Shown piece after piece: positions 23,529 to 29,988 of a DNA stretch of 32,366 nt. The position numbers and the translations under genes were made by a program. Position 1 is the stretch's first letter. Each line of letters starts with the position of its first letter. This stretch comes from Nitrospina sp. (GTDB lineage: Bacteria; Nitrospinota; Nitrospinia; Nitrospinales; Nitrospinaceae): the NCBI GenBank assembly GCA_004357365.1, contig SMVT01000106.1, forward strand, positions 1-32,366, read 5' to 3'. Under the pieces are notes generated by a model. The model was not told where the DNA came from. It searched no databases and saw only the letters and a list, made by a program, of their open reading frames with translations.

Positions 23529-23924
23529 TTAAAAGGCTTCGAAGGGGTCCGAACCGTTGCTCCGGTTGTTTTTCTGGTCCTGCTCGATTTCGTTAAGGCA
23601 GGCCACGCAATACTGGGCGAAAGGGACCAGGGTCAACCGGGCTTCGGGAATGGGCGCCTCGCACAATTTGCAGATCCCATACCCGCCGTTTTCGATTTGA
23701 TAGAGGGCTTCTTCCACCTGGATCAGTTGTTCGCGGTCCTGTTCTCCGAGGTTGAGCAGCATCTGCTGCGAACTGGACCGTGTGGCGTCGTCGGTGATAT
23801 CCGGAACGAGCTGGGTGAATTCCTCATCCTTGCTTGTTTTGAGGTTTTTTTCGATTCCGCCCAGCAGGTGGGCGCGAATATTCTGTAACTTGGATTTGAT
23901 TGCCGGCAGGTCTTTGTACTTCAT
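23529..23924 (-). CDS. DksA/TraR-type C4 zinc-finger protein
   Basis: A 131-residue protein of the DksA/TraR/YteA group. An N-terminal coiled coil (about 1-75, ending EQDREQLIQVEEALYQIENGGYG) leads to a C4 zinc finger C-x2-C-x17-C-x2-C (Cys85, 88, 106, 109: CKLCEAPIPEARLTLVPFAQYCVAC). DksA acts with ppGpp on RNA polymerase through acidic residues at the coiled-coil tip; here the region between helices holds VPDITDDATRSSS, with two adjacent aspartates like the DxxDxA tip motif, though not identical. It is 23 bases downstream of rsfS, in the same operon. Regulator versus general suppressor role cannot be decided. Confidence 0.88.
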   Translation of the reverse strand: MKYKDLPAIKSKLQNIRAHLLGGIEKNLKTSKDEEFTQLVPDITDDATRSSSQQMLLNLGEQDREQLIQVEEALYQIENGGYGICKLCEAPIPEARLTLVPFAQYCVACLNEIEQDQKNNRSNGSDPFEAF

Positions 23925-23947
23925 TTTTTAAAATTCTCCACATTCGA

Positions 23948-24301
23948 TTATCCACTCATCTCAGCGATCACGGGAACATCTCCCCACAAGCGTTCCAGGT
24001 CGTAATAAATTCGTGTTTCGTAATGGAACACATGGGCCATCAAATCTCCCAGATCCAGGATGATCCAGTTGCCGGTGGAACGGCCTTCCACGATAGACAC
24101 TTTATAGGGGCTTTGGTAGGATCGCTCCAGGATACTGTCCGCAATGGCCTGCACCTGAACCTTGGACCGTCCACTGCAAATGAAAAAAAAGTCCGTCAAA
24201 TCGGTTCGGTTTCTTAGATCAAGAATGATGATGTCGGAAGCTTTTTTATCGGTGGCGGCGTCCACCACCATTTGTTGAAGCTCGCTTAAAGGCTCTTTCA
24301 T
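23948..24301 (-). CDS. rsfS: Ribosome silencing factor RsfS
   Basis: A 117-residue protein of the DUF143/RsfS family, which binds uL14 of the 50S subunit and blocks subunit joining in starvation. Family blocks: ASDIIILDLRNRTDLTDFFFICSGRSKVQVQAIAD (38-72), then SVIEGRSTGNWIILDLGDLMAHVFHYETRIYYDLERLWGD near the end (NWILLD and HVF are typical). It starts within the last bases of nadD (ATGA), matching the widespread nadD-rsfS pairing. Confidence 0.95.
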   Translation of the reverse strand: MKEPLSELQQMVVDAATDKKASDIIILDLRNRTDLTDFFFICSGRSKVQVQAIADSILERSYQSPYKVSIVEGRSTGNWIILDLGDLMAHVFHYETRIYYDLERLWGDVPVIAEMSG

Positions 24302-25002
24302 TCAGGTTGCGGCTGGGGATTTGCTTGGTATAAAAGATGGGTCATGATATACCGTTCGACTTCGGGTGGCAACATCTTTTTGGCTGATAAATTGGACTTT
24401 ATCCGGCTTCTGATCTCGCTGGACGAAATGTCCAAAGGCTCGATGTCGCAAAAAATCACCGTCTTTTCTGTCTCCCGCAAGACAAAGGTTTGAGTCCCGT
24501 TGGCCTCCCGGTCCAATTGATAAGTGAAGGGCAGATTTTCCATTAGAGAGGACAGGGCTGTTGGTGTTGGGCTATCTGGATAACCGGGGCGGGTGGCGAC
24601 GACCAGGTGAACGGTGTTAAGGATGTCCCGGATCTGTTTCCACGAAGCGAAGTCGTGGAACGTATCCATCCCCAGAATCAAATACCAGTCGTGGTCGGGG
24701 TGCCGTTGATGAAGTGCGGTGAGGGTATTAATAGTATAGGAAATTTCTTTTTGGTGGAGCTCGATTTCGGAAATTTGAAACTTGGGGAACCGAGCCAGAG
24801 CTTCTTTCAGCATGTTAAGACGATGATCGGCCCCGGCTGAAACCCGGTCCGGTTTATGGGGGGACCGCCAGGCGGGGATAAACCACACCCGGTCCAGATG
24901 CATTTTTTCCAGAACGTCACACGCCAGACCCAGATGTCCCAAATGCACCGGGTCGAAGGTTCCACCTAAAATTCCTGATTTTTGTCTGGAGGAGCTGTTC
25001 AT
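24298..25002 (-). CDS. nadD: Nicotinate-nucleotide adenylyltransferase
   Basis: Adenylates NaMN to NaAD in NAD synthesis; 234 residues, slightly longer than E. coli NadD because of N- and C-terminal tails. GGTFDPVHLGHLGLA carries the HxGH motif (20-23), and SSSEIRSRIKS near the C-terminus is the ISSxxIR motif that binds the nucleotide phosphates. WFIPAWRSPHK is the usual substrate loop. First gene of the minus-strand nadD-rsfS-dksA-like-lapAB-like operon, divergent from the pilins with 266 bases between them. Confidence 0.95.
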   Translation of the reverse strand: MNSSSRQKSGILGGTFDPVHLGHLGLACDVLEKMHLDRVWFIPAWRSPHKPDRVSAGADHRLNMLKEALARFPKFQISEIELHQKEISYTINTLTALHQRHPDHDWYLILGMDTFHDFASWKQIRDILNTVHLVVATRPGYPDSPTPTALSSLMENLPFTYQLDREANGTQTFVLRETEKTVIFCDIEPLDISSSEIRSRIKSNLSAKKMLPPEVERYIMTHLLYQANPQPQPE

Positions 25003-25038
25003 GGTCGTTTTTGGCTTTTATTGCAAAACCTTACCCTG

Positions 25039-25082
25039 AATTGGGGCGGAGTCCAAGCTATTTGGGCGGGTCCTCCCCAATT
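25039..25082. promoter_or_regulatory. Inverted repeat AATTGGGG...CCCCAATT upstream of the first pilin
   Basis: Two 8-base perfect arms 28 bases apart, with further short repeats nearby (TTTGGGCGGG, CTCCCCAAATT). They lie 135-180 bases upstream of the sigma-54 promoter, the distance at which enhancer-binding proteins such as PilR act. Binding is inferred. Confidence 0.35.
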
Positions 25083-25215
25083 ACTCCCCAAATTTGTCAG
25101 TTGTAAGGGTGAAAGTGAGGTTTAACCTGAATTTAGCCCAAGGGTTATTGAAAAATCTATTATAACCATTTGAAATATTAACGTTTAGTTCTTATACTGG
25201 AAAGCAGGGCGAACA

Positions 25216-25232
25216 TGGCATTTCCTTTGCAT
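25216..25232 (+). promoter_or_regulatory. Sigma-54 promoter of the first pilin gene
   Basis: TGGCATTTCCTTTGCAT matches the -24 GG / -12 GC pattern with exactly 10 bases between GG (25217-25218) and GC (25229-25230); consensus is TGGCAC-N5-TTGCA. Initiation near 25242 gives a leader of about 27 bases with GAGGAGAG before the ATG. Pilin genes in many diderm bacteria are under sigma-54 and PilSR control. A 10-base inverted repeat spans the -12 element. Confidence 0.75.
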
Positions 25233-25255
25233 GGTTTATGTGAACCAAAGGAAAT
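25220..25255. promoter_or_regulatory. Perfect 10-base inverted repeat across the pilin start region
   Basis: ATTTCCTTTG (25220-25229) and CAAAGGAAAT (25246-25255) with a 16-base loop. The left arm covers the -12 region of the sigma-54 promoter and the right arm lies in the leader, just before the ribosome site. Predicted transcription starts in the loop, so the pair acts, if at all, on DNA rather than as an RNA hairpin. Confidence 0.5.
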
Positions 25256-25268
25256 TTGAGGAGAGAGA

Positions 25269-25670
25269 ATGAAAAACATTGCGCGATTGAAAGGTTTGGG
25301 AGGAAAAGTTACTGATTCTGAAAGTGGATTTACCCTGATTGAATTATTGATTGTTATCGCCATTATCGGTATTCTGGCGGCGATTGCCATTCCCCAGTTT
25401 AGTCAGTATAAAGTCCGCTCCTACGACAGTGACGCCAAAGCCAATTTGCATAATATTTACATCGCCTGCAAAGCCTATTGGGGAATTGATGGCTCCGGAA
25501 ACACTTGCACCTTAACCATAGCCAAGCAAACCACCTGGGGCTATATACAATCCTCTAATGTCAGCGTCACCTCCGGCGGAATCGACTGGAACTATTCGGC
25601 TTCCGCCATGAATATAAACAGTAGCAACTCGTTCTCTATCGATCATAGGGGAGATATCAATCTATTGTAA
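25269..25670 (+). CDS. Type IV pilin (PilA-like), copy 1
   Basis: A 133-residue prepilin. A 20-residue leader ends SESG before [24 protein letters not shown], the canonical class IVa cleavage site with Glu5, giving a mature pilin of 113 residues after PilD processing and N-methylation. The leader is longer than the usual 6-12. A short globular region holds a Cys pair ([14 protein letters not shown]) that could form the disulphide loop. It has a sigma-54 promoter and a good GAGGAGAG site. Mature length and the N-terminal 60 residues are nearly the same as in copy 2; the C-terminal half has diverged ([19 protein letters not shown]). Confidence 0.93.
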   Translation: MKNIARLKGLGGKVTDSESGFTLIELLIVIAIIGILAAIAIPQFSQYKVRSYDSDAKANLHNIYIACKAYWGIDGSGNTCTLTIAKQTTWGYIQSSNVSVTSGGIDWNYSASAMNINSSNSFSIDHRGDINLL

Positions 25671-26136
25671 TCAGTCCATCCGGTGGTCCCTCCCGTTCCA
25701 ATCTTAACCCGACTGTTCGCCAGGCATCACCGGCGATGCTTTGTAAAGCCTGTTTCCCCCGAAAGAATCATACATGAATATCTCTAAAGTAATCTCCATT
25801 CTGTTTCGGTGCGAACCAGAGGGGAATCCCCTTTGGCCATTAAGAGTTTCCCAAATTTTGTCCCAGAGAGTGACAGAAATTGTCTATTTTCGGGTGAATC
25901 CGGCGGTCCACCGGCCGGCCACCACCGGGTTTAAAATTCACAACTATTTGAAAATTAAGGCAAATATCGATTTATATGGGATGTATCCAGTGAATGGCAT
26001 TGGTATTGCAACCTAATTACAAAACCGAATACGAGTTTAGAGTTTTGGGCGAGGACCCCAAGAAGTTTTAGGTTTTACCGCAAGGTTATTATATTTAACA
26101 GCAAGTATTATTGATGATTCAGGAGGAGTATTCAGC
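25671..26136. other. Intergenic region between the two pilin genes
   Basis: 466 bases. I see a GCATC-N6-GATGC hairpin (about 25719-25734) after the first pilin without a T-run, a GC-rich CCGG-laden stretch (25898-25930), the second sigma-54 promoter (25995) and a 115-base leader with blocks resembling the upstream region of copy 1 (TTTTGGGCGAGG, AGGTTTTACC, CAAGGTTATT). The ORF at 25774-26016 lacks a ribosome site and family features and covers the promoter, so I do not call it. Confidence 0.55.
25995..26011 (+). promoter_or_regulatory. Sigma-54 promoter of the second pilin gene
   Basis: TGGCATTGGTATTGCAA has the -24 GG (25996-25997) and -12 GC (26008-26009) with 10 bases between, as at copy 1; both begin TGGCAT and carry TTGCA. 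Initiation near 26021 leaves a leader of about 115 bases, much longer than at copy 1, with a strong AGGAGGAG before the ATG. Confidence 0.7.
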
Positions 26137-26505
26137 ATGTCAAAAATTAGAAACGAAAAAGGTTTTACCCTGATCGAACTGCTGATCGTTATCGCCATTA
26201 TCGGTATTTTGGCGGCCATCGCTATTCCGCAGTTCAACCAGTACAAAGCGCGGGCTTACGATTCCGACGTGAAGTCCAACATTCATAATATCTATCTGGC
26301 GTGTAAGGCTTACTGGGCCGACTCGGGTTCCGCCGGAGTTTGTACCCAAGCTACCGCTCTGTTAACCACTTATGGTTACATTCAGTCTGCCGCCGTGTCG
26401 ATTGACGTTTCTGCTGATGAAACTACTTGGACGGGTACCGGCATCAACATGAACAACACGGCAAAAGTATTCACGGTTAACTCTCTGGGTGCCATCTCCG
26501 GTTAA
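26137..26505 (+). CDS. Type IV pilin (PilA-like), copy 2
   Basis: A 122-residue prepilin with a short 9-residue leader (MSKIRNEKG) before [24 protein letters not shown]; mature length 113, identical to copy 1. It has a Cys pair ([14 protein letters not shown]), and the [20 protein letters not shown] block matches copy 1 with few changes. The C-terminus ([11 protein letters not shown]) is set by a 25-base tandem duplication that contains the stop. It is followed by a strong terminator. With two pilins, one may be the major subunit and the other a variant or condition-specific form; sequence alone does not say which. Confidence 0.94.
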   Translation: MSKIRNEKGFTLIELLIVIAIIGILAAIAIPQFNQYKARAYDSDVKSNIHNIYLACKAYWADSGSAGVCTQATALLTTYGYIQSAAVSIDVSADETTWTGTGINMNNTAKVFTVNSLGAISG

Positions 26506-26523
26506 CTCTCTGGGTGCTATCCA
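26474..26523 (+). repeat. 25-base tandem duplication at the pilin stop codon
   Basis: Two adjacent 25-base units beginning CGGTTAACTCTCTGGGTGC and differing at about two or three later positions. The second unit, read in a shifted frame, supplies the present TAA stop. Confidence 0.85.
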
Positions 26524-26570
26524 GAGATGAGTTGACTTAAAGTTTTGGATTCAGTTTAACCATTGAGAGG

Positions 26571-26608
26571 CTCTTCCCACCCCCCGGGGTGGGAAGAGTT
26601 TTCTTTTT
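26571..26608 (+). terminator. Strong intrinsic terminator after the second pilin
   Basis: Arms CTCTTCCCACCCC and GGGGTGGGAAGAG (13 bases, perfect, minimal loop) followed by TTTTCTTTTT. It ends 6 bases before the next ATG, so it separates the pilin unit from the glycosyltransferase genes unless read through. Confidence 0.9.
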
Positions 26609-26614
26609 AACCTT

Positions 26615-28858
26615 ATGTCATCCCACGACGATTCCCCTCCATTTAAGATATTCCTACCCCTTCTTTTAGTTATTTCCTGGTTCATTTATTTATCCACCCT
26701 GTCCCCCACCGTTTTCTACCGCGATACCCCGGAATTTGTGAATACAGCTTTTACGCTGGGGATCAGCCATCCGGCGGGGTTTCCGATTTACAACCTGATG
26801 GCCAAGGCGGTTACTTTCTTTCCGATGGGGTCGGTTCCTTTCAAGGTCAATCTGTTTTCCAGCCTGATGGCTTGTTTGGCCCTGCTGGTGTTATACGCGG
26901 CTTCGGTATCGTTTCTAAGAGTCCTGGCCGGCAAGGAGTCCTCGGAGTCCTTTCTATGGCCCGCGTTGATGCCGGTGGGATTTTTTGCCTTTTGCCTGCC
27001 GTTCTGGAGCAACACCATGCTGGCGGAGGTGTACACGCTCCACACTTTCTTTACCGTGTCCATCGTACTGGCCCTGTTGAAATGGAAAGAACAGGAGGAC
27101 ATCCGTTATCTGTATGCGGCGGCCCTGGTGTATGGATTGAGTGCCGGGAACCACGGCACGGTGGCATTTTATCTGCCCGCCATCCTGATTCTGTTTTTTT
27201 TCTGGTGCCGGCAAAATCCTTGGAAACATCTTTCCTTATGCATCTCGTTTTTCCTTTTGGGGTTTTTGGTGTATGCGTATCTGCCGATCCGTTCCTTAAC
27301 CGAACCGACTTTCGATTGGGGCAACCCCGAGACCGTTAAGGGATTTTTATTTCAGATTACCGACCGGAAAGACTCGCACAGTCACTTTAGCGTTTTAAGT
27401 CCCGCGGCGGGTGCCGCCGCAGTGGCGGAAACCGGCGCTTCAATGATGACCGGGATCGCCGGGTGGTTTTCCAAAACGGGGCATGTGATGAAGGTGTTTA
27501 TCGGGGATGTGGCCCATAGCTTGTCCTGGGCATCGGTTGTCGGGTTTTTAATTGGAGCCGTGGTGTGTTTCAGAAAAAGCCTGCCGCTGTTTCTGTTCTT
27601 TGCGGTGATCGTGGCAACCAATGCGGCTTTTTTTGTTTCCTGGCGGGGAGAGGCTTTTTTGCCTTCCTATGTCGTTGTGACTCTGCTGACGGCCTTGGCT
27701 CTTTACTATATCCTGTACACGGCATGGTGGCAACGGCCCAACCCGGACGCTTCGCGGGACCGACGCACAACAGGAATATCGAATGCATCCGGGGTGGTGG
27801 GCATGGTCGTTCTCATTGCACTCGGTCTATCCATTCCCTGGGCGATAGGGAAAAACTATTTTCGGGTGGACCACTCTTGGAATCATCTTTCCGAATCGAT
27901 GACCCGCAGCGTGTATTTGACCCTTCCCGACCGGGCGGTGTTCATTTCCGGCCTGTCGTGGTTTTTTTACAACTACAATCAGGATGTGCGGCGCCTGCGG
28001 GACGACGTGACGGCGGTCACCGTGTGGGATCTGATTTCACCTCACCGCACCGGTCTTATGACTCCCAGAAGATATCCGAACCTTTTCCTCCCGGATTCCG
28101 CGAAATATGATTTAAAAACTCTGGAGGGGATCTCGGATTATTCCCAGGAGTTTATTCAGCGGAACGCCGCGGCGGCTCCCGTGGTTCTGGAGGCGAACCA
28201 GACCCTGTTTGAGCAAACCAAGTTCACCGGACACTGGCAACCCTATCGCAATGTGTTATTGCAGTACGACTCCCCGGCTCTGGTGATGCAACACCCCCGG
28301 CCCACGCACCGGCAGTCCTGGCGGGAGTTTAAAAATTTACTGGAGATGGAACTGGCCCGGCCGGAGAGTGGTCGGGATGTGGACTGGATCCATATCCCCG
28401 TGGCCTGGATCATTTCGTTGAGAAATTACTTTCACGCTGCTGAAGAATATGATCTGGAACGGGAAGTTCTGGAAATGCAGAGAAGTTTTCTGGGGTATCG
28501 TAACCAGGAGTGGGGATTGAACTACCTGGACAATCTGGTATTGACCGGACGTTTGGGGAAGGCGCAGTTATGGATGGACCAATTCCAGCAGGAATTTTCC
28601 GGTACCTTTGAGGTCCACATGGGGCAGGGGTTGTTGCGGACGGCACAGGGCCGGTTGCAGGAGGGGTTGGAGTTCTTCAATCAGGCGGCGCGCCTCGACC
28701 CGTACTCCTTCAGGGTTCATCTGGAGTTGGCCGGAACCCTTAGAAAATTGCAGAAGGAACCGGAGGCCCGGTCGGCAATAATGAAGGCGCGAGACCGGAT
28801 CGGCAATGTCCGGCAGTTGATGGCCTACCGGAAAGCGTTGCGTCAATTTCCCGGGTGA
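26615..28858 (+). CDS. DUF2723 (GT117-like) membrane protein with C-terminal TPR
   Basis: A 747-residue polytopic protein. The N-terminal 35-130 block, STLSPTVFYRDTPEFV and GISHPAGFPIYNL, is the DUF2723 signature, with about 11 TM helices to residue 420. DUF2723 is related to GT-C protein O-mannosyltransferases (CAZy GT117), where an Asp in the first extracytoplasmic loop is catalytic, here in YRDTPEF. A periplasmic domain follows, then TPR-like repeats (MGQGLLRTAQGRLQEGLEFFNQAARLDP, about 670-700). The start ATG has no ribosome site and lies immediately after the terminator. Sugar transfer to exported proteins is the family-based expectation; the acceptor is unknown. Confidence 0.85.
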   Translation: MSSHDDSPPFKIFLPLLLVISWFIYLSTLSPTVFYRDTPEFVNTAFTLGISHPAGFPIYNLMAKAVTFFPMGSVPFKVNLFSSLMACLALLVLYAASVSFLRVLAGKESSESFLWPALMPVGFFAFCLPFWSNTMLAEVYTLHTFFTVSIVLALLKWKEQEDIRYLYAAALVYGLSAGNHGTVAFYLPAILILFFFWCRQNPWKHLSLCISFFLLGFLVYAYLPIRSLTEPTFDWGNPETVKGFLFQITDRKDSHSHFSVLSPAAGAAAVAETGASMMTGIAGWFSKTGHVMKVFIGDVAHSLSWASVVGFLIGAVVCFRKSLPLFLFFAVIVATNAAFFVSWRGEAFLPSYVVVTLLTALALYYILYTAWWQRPNPDASRDRRTTGISNASGVVGMVVLIALGLSIPWAIGKNYFRVDHSWNHLSESMTRSVYLTLPDRAVFISGLSWFFYNYNQDVRRLRDDVTAVTVWDLISPHRTGLMTPRRYPNLFLPDSAKYDLKTLEGISDYSQEFIQRNAAAAPVVLEANQTLFEQTKFTGHWQPYRNVLLQYDSPALVMQHPRPTHRQSWREFKNLLEMELARPESGRDVDWIHIPVAWIISLRNYFHAAEEYDLEREVLEMQRSFLGYRNQEWGLNYLDNLVLTGRLGKAQLWMDQFQQEFSGTFEVHMGQGLLRTAQGRLQEGLEFFNQAARLDPYSFRVHLELAGTLRKLQKEPEARSAIMKARDRIGNVRQLMAYRKALRQFPG

Positions 28859-28908
28859 GGTGCGCATCCCGCGAAAATCCTTTCCGCCGCTGTTAACGGG
28901 GCCCTGCA

Positions 28909-28937
28909 AAAAAAATCTTTTTTTGTTTTTTATATTC
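28909..28937 (+). terminator. A/T-rich hairpin with T-tract, weak terminator candidate
   Basis: GCAAAAAAAATCTTTTTTTGTTTTTTATA directly after GGGGCCCTGC. The A7/T7 stem is weak and the GC-rich base is short, but the T-tract lies 50-75 bases after the DUF2723 stop. Possible attenuator before the GT2 gene. Confidence 0.3.
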
Positions 28938-29019
28938 GTTACCATTAATAAATGGGGTTTTTAAGGTCCCGACGCCCTTTCAATGCGGTTCCAAATCCTG
29001 CCTGAGACACTGGAAGGCC

Positions 29020-29970
29020 ATGTTAGAAAATAAATCGGTTGCTGTGGTGGTGACCGCACATAATGAAGAGAAATTGATCCTCAAGGTCCTGACGACCCTG
29101 CCGCCCTGGGTGGACAAAGTATTTGTCGTCGACGATTGCAGTACCGATAAAACCGCGGATATCGTTGAGGAGTTTTTGCGCACGGACCGCCGTGTGGAAC
29201 TGATCCGGCATAAGGAGAACCGCGGGGTGGGAGGGGCCATTCAATCGGGATACCGGGCCAGCCTCGAAAACAAAATGGATATCACGGTGGTGATGAACGG
29301 CGATGCGCAGATGCATCCCGACGATCTGCCTCATATTGTCGATCCCATCGTCTCCGGCATCGCCGATTATTCGAAGGGCAACCGGCTGTTTCACGGTGAA
29401 GCGTGGAACATGATTCCGCATTACCGCTACATCGGCAATGCGGTGCTTTCCCTGTTGACGAAAATCGCCAGCGGTTACTGGCACGTGGCGGATTCCCAAT
29501 GCGGGTTCACCGCCATGTCGCTGAGAGCGTTACAGAGTATCGACATCGATAAGATTTTTCAGCGCTACGGCGTGCCGAACGATATTCTGGTCAAACTCAA
29601 TATTGAAAACATGCGGGTGGTGGATGTCCCCATCCGTCCGGTTTACGGAATTGGAGAACAGTCCGGAATCCGTCTGTACAAGGTGATTCCCGATATCTCC
29701 CTGTTGCTCTTCAGGTGTTTTTTCAAAAGGATGTTTGGCAAGTATGTGATCCGGGATTTTCATCCCCTGGTATTCTTTTATTTTTTGGGATTCATCGCCT
29801 TTCCCATCGGGTCGGGCATGGGGATTTATTATTTTTTCTACCGCATCTTTGTTGGCCATGTCACTCCGGTGACGGCTTTGTTCGCCGCGTTCCTGTCGTT
29901 GATGGGATTGCTGTTTCTTTTATTCGCCATGTTGTTCGACATGGAATACAACCGACAGTTGAGGGATTAA
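29020..29970 (+). CDS. GT2 family glycosyltransferase (dolichol/undecaprenyl-phosphate mannosyltransferase type)
   Basis: A 316-residue enzyme with an N-terminal GT-A domain (VVVTAHNEEKLI, FVVDDCSTDKTADIV, ENRGVGGAIQSGY, and DxD-type NGDAQMHPDDL) and two C-terminal TM helices (about 244-270 and 282-305). This is the arrangement of DPM1/GtrB-like enzymes that make polyprenyl-phosphate sugars for GT-C transferases. The ATG has GGAAGG upstream. It sits between DUF2723 and YfhO-family genes, so it could supply the lipid-linked sugar donor for either (inference). Confidence 0.9.
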   Translation: MLENKSVAVVVTAHNEEKLILKVLTTLPPWVDKVFVVDDCSTDKTADIVEEFLRTDRRVELIRHKENRGVGGAIQSGYRASLENKMDITVVMNGDAQMHPDDLPHIVDPIVSGIADYSKGNRLFHGEAWNMIPHYRYIGNAVLSLLTKIASGYWHVADSQCGFTAMSLRALQSIDIDKIFQRYGVPNDILVKLNIENMRVVDVPIRPVYGIGEQSGIRLYKVIPDISLLLFRCFFKRMFGKYVIRDFHPLVFFYFLGFIAFPIGSGMGIYYFFYRIFVGHVTPVTALFAAFLSLMGLLFLLFAMLFDMEYNRQLRD

Positions 29971-29988
29971 CCAGCGGGGCCGGGGTTC

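Noticed and set aside
25774-26016. 80-residue ORF between the pilins
   Set aside because: No ribosome site, no family features, and it covers the second sigma-54 promoter.
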